A DNA stretch of 64,000 nucleotides from Candidatus Obscuribacter phosphatis (lineage in GTDB: Bacteria; Cyanobacteriota; Vampirovibrionia; Obscuribacterales; Obscuribacteraceae): the NCBI GenBank assembly GCA_001899315.1, contig MOYA01000002.1, forward strand, positions 597,250 through 661,249, given 5' to 3'. The translations under genes and the position numbers were made by a program. Position 1 is the first letter of the stretch. Every line of letters begins with the position of its first letter. Under the pieces are notes generated by a model that worked only from the letters and a program-made list of their open reading frames with translations, did no database searches and had not been told where the DNA came from. Shown here piece by piece: positions 25,469 through 34,943 of this stretch.

Positions 25469-27034
25469 ATGTTTGCATGTGTTTATTCCGGCGCTTTGGC
25501 CGGTGTGGAAGCCAGCCCTATTGAAGTGGAAGTCGATTGTCTCGGTGGTCTCGGTCAAATTAGTATAGTCGGACTGCCTGATGCTGCCGTGCGCGAAGCT
25601 TGCGAAAGGGTGCGCTCGGCTATTAAGTCTTGTTCTTTTCTGATGCCGCCCGGCAAGAAGTGGGTGGTAAATCTCGCCCCTTGCGACATTAGAAAGGAAG
25701 GTTCGGCTTATGACTTGCCGATAGCCACCGGTATTCTTGTCTCAACCGGGCTTATCGACGGTGAAAAAATTGCCGATCTTTGGTTTGTCGGTGAACTCTC
25801 TTTGAGTGGTGCGGTGCGACCGGTCAGTGGCGTACTTCCCATCGCTCTAGCCTGTCAGGCCGCCGGTGCCGCCGGTATAGTCGTACCGGAAGGCAATGCC
25901 GAAGAAGCTGCTTTGGTTGATGGCTTGAAGGTTTTTCCGGTATCGCATTTGATGCAGGTGATGAAACTGTCGCAAGGTCTGGGCAATGGCACTGTCTATC
26001 TCGGCAAGCGGCGAGAGCGCTTTCTGGCCTCGGTGAAAATCGGCAAAGACATGAATGAAGTGAAAGGACAAGCACACGCCAAGCGGGCTCTGCAAATTGC
26101 AGCAGCGGGCAGGCACAATATGCTTATGGTCGGTCCGCCTGGTTCAGGCAAATCTATGTTGGCTGAGCGTTTGCCTGGTATCCTCCCCCCATTGGAGTAT
26201 GAGGAGGCTCTGGAGCTGACCAAATTGCATAGTGTGGCCGGCTTGCTCACTCGCAAAGATTCAATTATTTTCGAGCGCCCTTTTCGCAGTCCACACCATA
26301 GCGCTTCGGTGGTGGGCTTGGTCGGGGGCGGCTTGATGCCTAAACCCGGCGAGATTTCACTCAGCCATCAAGGCGTTTTATTTTTAGATGAGCTGACTGA
26401 ATTCCCGCGCACCCACCTTGATAACTTGAGGCAGCCGCTGGAAAGCCAGAAAGTCACTATTTCTAGAGCCGGGCAAACCCTCACCTATCCGGCTGCTTTT
26501 GTCCTGGTCGCAGCCTGCAATCCTTGCCCCTGTGGCTATCGCGGTGATGCCGTCAAAAGTTGTGTTTGCGGCCCGCATCAAGCTCAGCGCTATTGGTCGC
26601 GCATCTCAGGACCTTTGCTTGACCGTATCGATCTGAAAGTCGAGGTGCAGCGCCTTTCTGAAAACGAGTTGACTGTCTCGCGCAAAGAAGAAAGTTCGGC
26701 TGCTATTCTCAAGAAAGTGATGCGGGCGGTGGAATTGCAAAAGTTGCGCAATCGTCGGGGCAATAGCTTTGTCTACAACGGCTATCTCAATTCGCAGGAA
26801 TTGAAGGAGCATTGCCGTCTCAGCTCGGACAGTAAGAGCCTTATGGCTAAAGCCGTCAACCAATTCGGGCTTTCAGGGCGTGGTTATGATAGGGTCTTGC
26901 GCATATCGCGCACCATCGCCGACCTAGACGGTAATGGCCAGTCTGAAATCGCCCGCACAGTATTGGCTGAGGCGCTGCGCTATCAGTTACCGGCTGGGTT
27001 TTTCGATCTATCTCGGGCTGCGGGCTACCGATAA
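25469..27034 (+). CDS. comM: ComM/YifB-type Mg-chelatase-like AAA+ ATPase
   Basis: A 521-residue protein. The N-terminal Lon-protease-fold domain (VEASPIEVEVDCLGGLGQIS; VGLPDAAVREACERVRSAI region) is followed by the AAA+ core. The core has Walker A GPPGSGKSMLAERLPGILPP, the family motif FRSPHHSASVVGLVGGG, and Walker B GVLFLDELTEFPR. A cysteine cluster (CNPCPCGY) and the C-terminal Mg_chelatase_C domain end it. ComM is a branch-migration helicase that aids recombination of imported DNA. No other competence gene is nearby. GAGGTG precedes the ATG. Confidence 0.95.
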   Translation: MFACVYSGALAGVEASPIEVEVDCLGGLGQISIVGLPDAAVREACERVRSAIKSCSFLMPPGKKWVVNLAPCDIRKEGSAYDLPIATGILVSTGLIDGEKIADLWFVGELSLSGAVRPVSGVLPIALACQAAGAAGIVVPEGNAEEAALVDGLKVFPVSHLMQVMKLSQGLGNGTVYLGKRRERFLASVKIGKDMNEVKGQAHAKRALQIAAAGRHNMLMVGPPGSGKSMLAERLPGILPPLEYEEALELTKLHSVAGLLTRKDSIIFERPFRSPHHSASVVGLVGGGLMPKPGEISLSHQGVLFLDELTEFPRTHLDNLRQPLESQKVTISRAGQTLTYPAAFVLVAACNPCPCGYRGDAVKSCVCGPHQAQRYWSRISGPLLDRIDLKVEVQRLSENELTVSRKEESSAAILKKVMRAVELQKLRNRRGNSFVYNGYLNSQELKEHCRLSSDSKSLMAKAVNQFGLSGRGYDRVLRISRTIADLDGNGQSEIARTVLAEALRYQLPAGFFDLSRAAGYR

Positions 27035-27133
27035 TATTTTGGGGCTCTCTGCGATGCTATGCTAGTGAAGGGTTTCGACTATTGAATAGCGTAAGTTTCG
27101 GTAGCGTAAGTAAGGGCAAGTAGGGTCAAGCAA

Positions 27134-29458
27134 GTGGCTTCGATATTAAAGCGTTCCATGACCAGTACCAGGTTGGGTGACCTCCTGGTTCAGGCCGGCA
27201 TCCTCACTCAATTGCAACTGGCCGAAGCCATGCGCGCCGCCCAGGGCAAGCGTATGCAAATTGGTCAGATGCTTGTGATGAACGGTCTAATTTCGCCGCG
27301 CGACCTGCAATCGGCCCTGGAAGCGCAGTCGATGCTCAGGGATAAATCGGTGGAGCTGACTGAAGCTCTGCGTTGTCTCAAGATTGCCTATAAAGTCGGT
27401 GCGCCCTTTCGTGACATTTTAAATGAGTACGCCAGTCCCAAACGTTCGCAGTCGAGTAAATTGGGCGAACTCTTGGTGGAGTCTGGCTTGGTCACCTATG
27501 AAGTTCTGGCCAAAGCGGTAGAGCAGAGCAATACCACTGGTTTACCCTTGGGTCGCATGCTGGTCTTGCACAATATTTTGTCTAACGATCTGCTCAATGC
27601 CGTGCTGGACATGCAGGTGCGGGTGCGCGACGAAATGATGACCAGGGCGGAAGCCATTGCCAGTCTGCGCGAGAAAGCCGGTTTGGAGCCGGTGCAGGCA
27701 GAGCCCAGCGTGGAAGTTCAGGCTGCGGCGATCAAGCCGGTGCCTGCCCGCAAAAAGGGAGTGCGTCTAGGCGAACTTTTGGTGATGGCCGGTGTGCTCA
27801 CCGAGACCGATGTCATGAATGCTCTGGAATGGGGTTTGGTCAATCAACAAACCATAGGCCAGGTGCTGATCAGTCGCATGCTTGTTTCGCAGAACATCCT
27901 TGATGGTGCTCTCGAACTGCAAAAGCTGGTCGATAAAGGTGAGTTGTCGTCCACTCGGGCGAGTGAATGTTTGGCGCGGGTGCATAGCGGCGGCGCCACC
28001 CTGGAAGAAGCTATTCGTGAGGTAAAAGAAGAACAAGCTGCCTCGGGAGACATCAGCTTTGACGAATTGCTCTCTTTGGCTAATGTGCTAACCGAGGACG
28101 AATTGGATGATGCCTTTGATATAAGCACTAAATCGGCTGCTGTCATCGGTAAATTCTTGGTCTTGACCGGGCATCTCGATGTGCCGACTTTGCAAGCGGC
28201 TCTGCGCTGCTATCAGCTCATTTCCAAAGGTCTAATCGGTCGTGATGACGCCGTGGTCACCCTCGATTATTGTTTGCACCACAGCCCGGAGGGCCCGGTC
28301 AAATTTGACGATGCTCTCAAAGAGTTGGGTTGGTCCAAAGAAAAAGGGTTGAGGCTCAAGGGTGAAAGCGCCGAGGAGCAAGAGCCTGATGCTTCTGATT
28401 CTTCTTCCTCTGCGTCCGGCGAAACTGCGGCGCCGCCGGAAGTGAATAAGCCAGCTCAAGATCAAGTGCCAGCAGAAAATAATCCTCAGTCTGAAGCTGC
28501 CGCAGTCGCCGCCGATGCCCCTAGCTTAGAAGCCATTTCCGCCCAGCTGGCTCAAACCTCCTTGACCAATGTCGATGATATCATTGGTAGTGTCATGGCT
28601 GCGGTGGTACCCGCCCCTGCCCCACTTTTTAGTGAACCGGCGCCGGAAGGTTCGGCTCTGGGAGCGATTCCTTCTATTGCCGATGATTCGCTGGTGCAAG
28701 ATTCGGGCGATTCGGCTGAAGAGGCCGACGAGAACGCTGTTTCCAGTGAGGAAGCCAGTTCTCTCCATAACCTTGCCCCTGTCAAGAAGCCGCGCAAGCA
28801 TAGTCAGACCATACAACCTTCCGATGCCAGAGCCAGTCGTCTAGCCTCGCTTGCTAAGGGGCAGGGGCTTTCGGAAGACCTGATCAAAGGCTTTGATCCC
28901 TCTGCCGATGCACCTTCTTCTTTGCATAGAGTCTTTGAAAGATTAGCCCATAGTTATTTCAGGCAGGGTAATTTTTCTCAGGCGCAGGTGATATATGAAC
29001 GCATCCTGGTGCATCGCCTCAATCAGTTCGGACCGCAAGATCCTGTGCTGGTCACAGATCTCTCCAACTTAGCCGGTTCGCTTCTTGCTCAAGACAAACA
29101 TGACCAGGCAGAGCCTTTTGTGCGCCGCGCTATTGCTATTGCCGAGTCAACCGGAAAGCTTGAACCACTGAAGATGGCTGAGCTATTTAGCACCCTTTCG
29201 AACATTTATTTTAAGCAAGAGCGTTTTGACGAAGCTGAAGTCTTGATTCGCAAGTCTTTTGAGATACGCAAGAAGAATCTCAACAAAGAAGACCCAGACA
29301 TGGCGCAAATTCTCTCTGATTACGCCAAGTTGTTGCGCAAGATGAATCGACCACAAGAAGCTGAAGTTATGTACAAGCAATCTCTGGCAATTCTCTCTAG
29401 ACTAGAACAAGACAGCGCCGATAGTGAGGATAGTCAAGATAGTGAAGCTTTTGATTAG
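27134..29458 (+). CDS. Four MshEN-like repeats fused to a TPR domain
   Basis: A 774-residue cytosolic protein. Four units of about 100 residues fill positions ~12-400. Each has a tandem MshEN/GspE-N-like motif, for example RLGDLLVQAGILTQLQLAEA then IGQMLVMNGLISPRDLQSAL, plus a helical linker. Units 1-3 keep (R/K)LG..L and the LxxAL pattern, while unit 4 (SFDELLSLANVLTEDELDDA) is degenerate. A low-complexity acidic region follows at ~410-590. Kinesin-light-chain-like TPRs end the protein (SYFRQGNFSQAQVIYERILV; LFSTLSNIYFKQERFDEAEV). MshEN domains of secretion ATPases bind cyclic di-GMP, but here no ATPase follows. The start is GTG. Confidence 0.75.
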   Translation: MASILKRSMTSTRLGDLLVQAGILTQLQLAEAMRAAQGKRMQIGQMLVMNGLISPRDLQSALEAQSMLRDKSVELTEALRCLKIAYKVGAPFRDILNEYASPKRSQSSKLGELLVESGLVTYEVLAKAVEQSNTTGLPLGRMLVLHNILSNDLLNAVLDMQVRVRDEMMTRAEAIASLREKAGLEPVQAEPSVEVQAAAIKPVPARKKGVRLGELLVMAGVLTETDVMNALEWGLVNQQTIGQVLISRMLVSQNILDGALELQKLVDKGELSSTRASECLARVHSGGATLEEAIREVKEEQAASGDISFDELLSLANVLTEDELDDAFDISTKSAAVIGKFLVLTGHLDVPTLQAALRCYQLISKGLIGRDDAVVTLDYCLHHSPEGPVKFDDALKELGWSKEKGLRLKGESAEEQEPDASDSSSSASGETAAPPEVNKPAQDQVPAENNPQSEAAAVAADAPSLEAISAQLAQTSLTNVDDIIGSVMAAVVPAPAPLFSEPAPEGSALGAIPSIADDSLVQDSGDSAEEADENAVSSEEASSLHNLAPVKKPRKHSQTIQPSDARASRLASLAKGQGLSEDLIKGFDPSADAPSSLHRVFERLAHSYFRQGNFSQAQVIYERILVHRLNQFGPQDPVLVTDLSNLAGSLLAQDKHDQAEPFVRRAIAIAESTGKLEPLKMAELFSTLSNIYFKQERFDEAEVLIRKSFEIRKKNLNKEDPDMAQILSDYAKLLRKMNRPQEAEVMYKQSLAILSRLEQDSADSEDSQDSEAFD

Positions 29459-29539
29459 GCTGAAAGATTGAAGGAAGAATACTGATTCGACCTCGATCTG
29501 AGCTAATTTTTTCGCTTTGGTAAGCGAAGCTTCATACAT

Positions 29540-29563
29540 TTTCAAAAGCTTGCATATTTGAAA
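29540..29563 (+). promoter_or_regulatory. TTTCAAA-N10-TTTGAAA inverted repeat upstream of the exporter operon
   Basis: Two perfect 7-bp arms (29540-29546, 29557-29563) lie 22 bp before the ABC transporter ATG at 29585. The TTCAAA/TTTGAA half-sites recur in palindromes at 35550 and 61263, which suggests a shared regulator, although the spacing differs. Confidence 0.4.
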
Positions 29564-29584
29564 GTGTTCTGCTAAGTTTTTATC

Positions 29585-31384
29585 ATGGCAAATTCTAGTT
29601 CTGATCAGCACATTCACCTTAGTCCGGCTGACCGCTTTTGGCGCATGCTCGTGTCGGATCGCTCCGACCTGATTGTGCTTATGACTTACACGGTCATAAC
29701 CGGGCTCTTGTCTCTGGCCGTGCCTCTGGCTGCACAAGCCTTGGTCAATACAATTGCCGCCGGTATTTTCCTGCAACCGCTCATTGTTTTGTCTATCTTG
29801 GTTTTTGTCGGGCTGCTCTTCGGTGCCCTCTTGCGTATGCTCAAGTTTTGTCTGGTTGAGCGTTTGCAGCAGCGTATCTTTGCCTTCTTTTCTCTAGACA
29901 TTAGCGAGCGCATACCTGAAATCAAGGCATCGGCTCTAGTGGGCGAATATATGCCTGAGTTGGTCAACCGCTTCTTTGATGTAATTACAGTGCAGAAGTC
30001 TTGGGCTAAGCTTTTGCTCGAGGTGCCGTCGGCAATTTTGCAGGTTTTTGTCGGCTTAGTCTTGATGGCATTCTACAGCCCTTTGCTGCTTGCCTTCGAT
30101 GTGATCATCATTTTGTTTATCGTTTTCTCGACTGCTGTTCTGGGTTATGGCGGTCTGCGCACCAGTATCAGAGAGTCTTTGCTCAAATACAAAGTGGCTG
30201 AGTGGCTGGAAGACATGGGGCGCTGTCAGACCGGCTTTAAAATTAGCGGCGTGCTGCGCTTTCTGACTGAGCATACCGATGGTTTGGTGGTCAATTATCT
30301 CAATGCCAGAAGGGCGCATTTTTCGGTTCTTTATAGACAGGCCGTCTCGACCTATGTTTTTCAGGCTTTAGCCAGCACCGGCGTGCTTGCCATCGGCGGT
30401 TGGTTGGTGATTAACCGTCAGCTCACCCTTGGGCAACTTGTGGCGGCTGAACTTATTGTTCTCACTGTGCTTTCGGCGCTTGAAAAGATTATTCGCAGCT
30501 GTGATGTCTTTTATGATCTTTTGACCGGTCTTGATAAAGTCGGTCATATCACCGACTTGCCTGTAGAGAGGCGCGGCGGCATCGACATGCCCGAACAAGA
30601 AGGTGGCATGAGCGTAGCTTGTTATGATGTGCGCTTTTCTTATGGTGGCGAGAGAGGTGAAGTACTCTCCGGGCTCAATCTTGGTATCGCCAGTGGTGAA
30701 AAGGCCAGCTTGGTCGGAGCCAGTGGTGCCGGCAAAACCACATTGGCTTGGCTGCTCTGCGGCATTTATGAGCCTTCGCATGGCACGGTCGAACTAGGCG
30801 GCTTTGATTTGAGAGATGTGAGCTTGCCCAGCTTTAGGCGACGGGTGGGCTTGGTCGGCGATGCTAATGAAGTTTTTGAAGGAACAATCGAAGACAATAT
30901 TACTCTTGGACGCCCTTATGTCAGCCATCAAGATGTGCGCTGGGCTCTTGATATAGCCCAGTTTAGTAAAGACCTAGTTAATATGCCCAGTGGGCTCAGC
31001 ACGATGCTCGTCAGCGGCGGGCGCAATCTTTCGCGGGGGCAGGTGCAGCGTTTGTTGATTGCGCGGGCTCTGGCTGGCAGACCCGATTTGCTCATACTCG
31101 ATGAAGCTTTTACTGGTATCGATGAAGCCACCAAGCTCAAAATCGTGGAGGCCATTTTCGCACCTGAAAATTCCTGGACAATCTTTGATATTTCCCATGA
31201 CGCCGAAGTGGTTATGCGTTCTTCTCGGGTCTATGTACTTTCCGCTGGTAAGATTGTTGAGTCGGGCACACCGGCAGATCTTTCCTGGCGAAATGTCGCC
31301 GAGTTCTCTACTCTCTTTCCCGATCTGGCCGCACAGATTCGTTCGGTGGAAAGGCGCAAGACTGACAGGAGTGCCAAAGTATGA
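29585..31384 (+). CDS. ABC exporter, fused membrane and ATPase domains
   Basis: A 599-residue half-transporter. The N-terminal ~320 residues carry about six membrane segments. The nucleotide-binding domain has Walker A SLVGASGAGKTTLAWLL (about 375-390), the signature NLSRGQVQRLLIARAL, and Walker B LLILDEAFTGID. There is no N-terminal C39 peptidase domain, so it should export an uncleaved substrate in the manner of HlyB-type systems. Its stop overlaps the HlyD-like gene by ATGA, and a TolC-like gene follows: a complete tripartite exporter. The substrate gene is not evident nearby. Confidence 0.88.
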   Translation: MANSSSDQHIHLSPADRFWRMLVSDRSDLIVLMTYTVITGLLSLAVPLAAQALVNTIAAGIFLQPLIVLSILVFVGLLFGALLRMLKFCLVERLQQRIFAFFSLDISERIPEIKASALVGEYMPELVNRFFDVITVQKSWAKLLLEVPSAILQVFVGLVLMAFYSPLLLAFDVIIILFIVFSTAVLGYGGLRTSIRESLLKYKVAEWLEDMGRCQTGFKISGVLRFLTEHTDGLVVNYLNARRAHFSVLYRQAVSTYVFQALASTGVLAIGGWLVINRQLTLGQLVAAELIVLTVLSALEKIIRSCDVFYDLLTGLDKVGHITDLPVERRGGIDMPEQEGGMSVACYDVRFSYGGERGEVLSGLNLGIASGEKASLVGASGAGKTTLAWLLCGIYEPSHGTVELGGFDLRDVSLPSFRRRVGLVGDANEVFEGTIEDNITLGRPYVSHQDVRWALDIAQFSKDLVNMPSGLSTMLVSGGRNLSRGQVQRLLIARALAGRPDLLILDEAFTGIDEATKLKIVEAIFAPENSWTIFDISHDAEVVMRSSRVYVLSAGKIVESGTPADLSWRNVAEFSTLFPDLAAQIRSVERRKTDRSAKV

Positions 31385-32781
31385 CGGTCATAGATTTGGA
31401 CGAAAAAGAGAAGGCTGTTTCCAGCTATCGGTCTTTCACCATGGTCAAATCGACGATGAGCGGTATGTTCATTGCCGTCACTTTGATTGTTGTTTTGGTG
31501 GTGCTTATCTTGGCCTTGGCTTTTGTGCCCTGGCAGCAGTCTGTTTCGGCTTCGGGGCGGGTAATTATTTTTTCACCCATGCATCGCCCTCAAAATATTG
31601 AGGCTCAGATTCCAGCCCGATTGCACGCCTGGCATGTGCGTGATGGTGAAACCGTAGAAGCTGGGCAGCTCGTAGCTGAGCTTTCTGATTTAGATCCCAA
31701 ATTTTTGGATGTCAATCAAGCTGGTCGCATTAAATCGCAGATAAAAGCTCTGCAGTCTCGAAGAGAAGCGGCTCAGTCGCGCTATAAAGCCATGGGTGAG
31801 CAGCTTGAAAGTCTGCGCCGGTCGCAGGGGGCGGCTGTGCCCTCGGCTCAGGAAAGAGCCAGTCAGGCCAAAGATCGTATTTGGGCGGCGGAACAAGCGC
31901 GCGATGCGGCTAAGCAAAACTTGGTCACGGCCAAGCTTAATTTAGAGCGGATGAAAGCCCTGCACGATAAGGGGTTGCGCTCCCGGCGCGATCTTGAACT
32001 GGGGGTTCTGGATGAAACTAGGGCGGCCACCGAATATGAGCGAGCCGCCGCCCAGCTGCAGATCGCTAAAAGAGATCAGACCTTGGCTATATACGACCAA
32101 GCCAAGATATTGGCTGATACCGATGCCGGTTTGAGCAATATAATGGCGGCTATGGCTTCGGTAAAAGAAACAATTGAAAGCACTAATTCAGATATATTGA
32201 AGCTGGAAGTCGATTTGCAGAACGTGCAGCATAGGCATGCGCAAAGAAGAGTTTTGGCGCCATGCAAGGGGCGGATTGTCAAGTTAATGACTGTGGGTGC
32301 TGGTGAAACTGTGGATAGTGGTGCTGTTCTAGCTGTAATTGCCCCTGATACTGAAGATCTGGCTGCCGAGCTGGTGGTCAGTGACAATGACGCCCCCCTT
32401 GTTTCGGTCGGGCGTCCGGTGCGTCTGCAATTTGCCGGTTGGCCGGCTTTGCAGTTTGCCGGTTGGCCGTCAATTGCGGTTGGTACTTTTGGTGGTAAAG
32501 TGGCAGTTATTGACGCCAGTGATGATGGACGATGTCAGTTTCGGGTTATCGTCAAACCCGATGAAGAAGCTATTGCCGCCGGGCGAGACGAGCCCTGGCC
32601 TTCCACCCGTTTTCTTCGTCCCGGTGCCGAAGCCAGTGGTTGGATCATGCTTGATACAGTGCCGCTTGGCTTTGAGTTATGGCGTCAGTTCAATGCTTTC
32701 CCGCCAACGGTCAAACCTGAAGAATTGGGATTGCATAAGCAGGATGGAAGTAAGTCTGAAGTGCAGCGGAAGTCGAAGTAA
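31381..32781 (+). CDS. HlyD-family membrane fusion protein
   Basis: A 466-residue periplasmic adaptor with one N-terminal membrane helix (FIAVTLIVVLVVLILALAFV). It then has a biotinyl-lipoyl-like half motif (HAWHVRDGETVEAGQLVAEL), a long coiled-coil hairpin (about 115-290) and the second lipoyl half (APCKGRIVKLMTVGAGETVD). It bridges the ABC protein and the outer membrane channel. A local LQFAGWPALQFAGWPS doublet appears near residue 345. The gene overlaps the ABC gene by 4 nt and precedes the TolC-like gene by 5 bp. Confidence 0.9.
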   Translation: MTVIDLDEKEKAVSSYRSFTMVKSTMSGMFIAVTLIVVLVVLILALAFVPWQQSVSASGRVIIFSPMHRPQNIEAQIPARLHAWHVRDGETVEAGQLVAELSDLDPKFLDVNQAGRIKSQIKALQSRREAAQSRYKAMGEQLESLRRSQGAAVPSAQERASQAKDRIWAAEQARDAAKQNLVTAKLNLERMKALHDKGLRSRRDLELGVLDETRAATEYERAAAQLQIAKRDQTLAIYDQAKILADTDAGLSNIMAAMASVKETIESTNSDILKLEVDLQNVQHRHAQRRVLAPCKGRIVKLMTVGAGETVDSGAVLAVIAPDTEDLAAELVVSDNDAPLVSVGRPVRLQFAGWPALQFAGWPSIAVGTFGGKVAVIDASDDGRCQFRVIVKPDEEAIAAGRDEPWPSTRFLRPGAEASGWIMLDTVPLGFELWRQFNAFPPTVKPEELGLHKQDGSKSEVQRKSK

Positions 32782-32786
32782 GATCG

Positions 32787-34277
32787 ATGGATAGAGTTGG
32801 TGTTTTCTCCATTCTGCTCATAGTGGCGCTGTTTTCACCTGAAGCTGCGGCCTTTGCCCAGGGGAAGGATGCAAGCACGGATGGAACGCCTCTGCGTCCT
32901 CCCTTATCGCTGTCCCCCTTGAGTCTTACTGCCGAGAAAACTCAAGATCTCGGCTTGGATTTTCAAAAGTTTATCGACAGAGTCGACAGAAACTATCCTA
33001 AATTGATTGGAGCTGTAGCGGAAAAGAAGATTGCTTCTGCTAAGCGCCTGGAGAAGACTGGTGCTTTTGACCCGGTTTTGACTTCGGTTAATGAATTTCT
33101 CAGAGTGCAAGATACTTTTGAGCCTGGTAAGGCTAAAAATGCAGTGCATAACGAGAGTCGCATCGATCTGCTCACCCGCTCGGGCATCAAGGTTTTCACC
33201 GGCATGCGTTTAAATCCCAACGACACTAAGACGCCTTTTGTACCCAGTGGTAAGGCCGGCGAATATTTTGGCGGTGTGGCTGTGCCTTTGGCTCGTGGCT
33301 TGATGATTAACGAAAAGGCCGCTATGGAGAAGCAAGCCAAACTCGGCGAACCTTTAGCCGAGCAGCTCTTTGGTTTGACCAGGCTGGAGGTTTTGCTCAA
33401 GGCGGCGGCTTCTTACTATGAATGTATGGGGGCAAGGGCGCGCCTGGCGGTGGCAAATGACCTGCTTAGTCTGGCAGTGGCGCGCACCGAGCAAATCAAA
33501 GAACGAGTGGTGAGCGGTGATTCTCCTGCTTTAGAGATCAAGGAAGCCGAGCAAGAAATACAGAGACGGCAGTCGATATTTGTTAAGGCCCAGCGCGAAT
33601 TTCAGAAAGCTGCCTATTCGCTTTCGGTTTTTCTTTGGAGCGATGCCGGCACCCCTGGTGGTGTGCCCCGTCTGGAAGAAGTACCGTCTCTTTCGCCCGA
33701 ACCCATACTCTTGTCTGATGAGATCTGGAAGCGAGGCAGGCAGGAAGCACTGGATAAGCGGCCGGAGTTAAAGCGCATTGAGCTTGAGCGCAAACAAGTG
33801 CAGATCGAGTTGAAACTAGCAAAGAATATGATTTTGCCTGCAATAGACGCCTATGTCTCGCAGGGTGCCGATACCGGTCCTCAGGGCATTGGTTATGTCA
33901 TTCGCGGCGGTGTTGCTGTTTCAGCGCCGCTCAGGCAGCGCACCGCTCGTGGTCAAGCCCAGGCGGCTAGCCTCAAGCTTGAGAAATTAGACCAAGAAGA
34001 GAAAGCCGAAAGGCTGCGTATTCAAACTGAAGTGGATGATACGGTCTCGGCTATAAATACTTCATATGAGAGATATGTAGCCAACCTGGAAGAGGTTCGC
34101 AAAGCCCGAGACGTAGAAGAGGGCGAGCGCATGCGTTATGCTGCCGGTGACGGTACTCTCTTTTTGGTTAACCAGAGGGAACGAGCTACAGCGGAAGCTC
34201 GTATGCGCCTGGCGGAAGTGCATACTGAATATTTGCAGGCGATGGCGGCCTTCCGGGCAGTCACTTGCCGTCTTTGA
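32787..34277 (+). CDS. TolC-like outer membrane efflux protein
   Basis: A 496-residue protein with a signal peptide (VFSILLIVALFSPEAAAFAQ). Two repeated OEP-type helical/beta halves follow, with long coiled coils (EIKEAEQEIQRRQSIFVKAQ; RIQTEVDDTVSAINTSYERY). It forms the outer-membrane channel of the preceding ABC-HlyD pair. Its presence supports a double-membrane envelope. A 159-bp gap separates it from the ArsR gene. Confidence 0.88.
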   Translation: MDRVGVFSILLIVALFSPEAAAFAQGKDASTDGTPLRPPLSLSPLSLTAEKTQDLGLDFQKFIDRVDRNYPKLIGAVAEKKIASAKRLEKTGAFDPVLTSVNEFLRVQDTFEPGKAKNAVHNESRIDLLTRSGIKVFTGMRLNPNDTKTPFVPSGKAGEYFGGVAVPLARGLMINEKAAMEKQAKLGEPLAEQLFGLTRLEVLLKAAASYYECMGARARLAVANDLLSLAVARTEQIKERVVSGDSPALEIKEAEQEIQRRQSIFVKAQREFQKAAYSLSVFLWSDAGTPGGVPRLEEVPSLSPEPILLSDEIWKRGRQEALDKRPELKRIELERKQVQIELKLAKNMILPAIDAYVSQGADTGPQGIGYVIRGGVAVSAPLRQRTARGQAQAASLKLEKLDQEEKAERLRIQTEVDDTVSAINTSYERYVANLEEVRKARDVEEGERMRYAAGDGTLFLVNQRERATAEARMRLAEVHTEYLQAMAAFRAVTCRL

Positions 34278-34436
34278 AAATCTTACTTCTAATATAGAGA
34301 TATGCTAATATGTGAAAGTGTGATGAAAGAATGATCGGGTTTCTTTGTTGTCTTTTGGGGTCTGTTATCGATAGAGTGCCCCTATCAACTTCTGCATCAA
34401 TACAATTGCCATGATAAATCTCAAACAGGGGGCTTT

Positions 34437-34943
34437 ATGCCTTATAGAGCTGTAGTAAGCGGTGAATTAGCTAGGCTGTTTTCGGTTTTGTCCCATGCTA
34501 CCCGCATTAGAATCATTGAAGAATTACAAAAAGAAGACCTGACTGTCGGCACTTTGAAAGAAATTCTAGGCATCACCCATGCGGCGGTATCGCAGCAGCT
34601 CTCGGTTTTGAGAAGCCATCACCTGGTCAGTGAGAAAAGACAGGGCAGAAATGTTTTTTATCATCTAAGAAAGCCTGATCTGGCTAAATGGATCATGGAC
34701 GGTGTGAAATTTATCTTGCCCGACACAAATGAAGTGCAGACAATGGTTTCGGCTATAGAAAGCGCTCGCAGTGCTTGGAACCAAGAGCAGCCCGAAGAAG
34801 CTAAGTCTCGCTCCAAGTCGAGCGGCAAAACTGCCTCCGCAAATCTAAAGGCTGTGGCAAAACCCAGCTCTAAATCAAACGGCAAGGCTGCCGGTGCTAA
34901 GGCTTCTGCGCCAGCAACTCGCAATGGCTCTCGCTCTAGATAG
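34437..34943 (+). CDS. ArsR-family regulator with a basic histone-like tail
   Basis: A 168-residue protein. Residues 1-100 form a winged helix of the ArsR type: LARLFSVLSHATRIRIIEEL, the recognition helix HAAVSQQLSVLRSHHLV, and the wing EKRQGRNVFYHL. No cysteine occurs anywhere, so a thiol metal or redox switch is unlikely. From about residue 115 a Lys/Ser/Ala-rich tail resembles histone H1 or AlgP-type tails and could add non-specific DNA binding. GGGGG lies 6 nt before the ATG. It is convergent with, and overlaps by 8 nt, a paralogous ArsR gene. Confidence 0.88.
   Translation: MPYRAVVSGELARLFSVLSHATRIRIIEELQKEDLTVGTLKEILGITHAAVSQQLSVLRSHHLVSEKRQGRNVFYHLRKPDLAKWIMDGVKFILPDTNEVQTMVSAIESARSAWNQEQPEEAKSRSKSSGKTASANLKAVAKPSSKSNGKAAGAKASAPATRNGSRSR

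Noticed and set aside
29511-29528. Hairpin TTCGCTT-TGGT-AAGCGAA as a terminator of the MshEN-TPR gene
   Set aside because: The T-run precedes rather than follows the stem on the plus strand, so it does not fit an intrinsic terminator.
32430-32475. Apparent duplication LQFAGWPALQFAGWPS in the HlyD-like protein as a recent repeat
   Set aside because: I recall the same doublet in related HlyD-family proteins, so it looks like a family feature rather than a new duplication.
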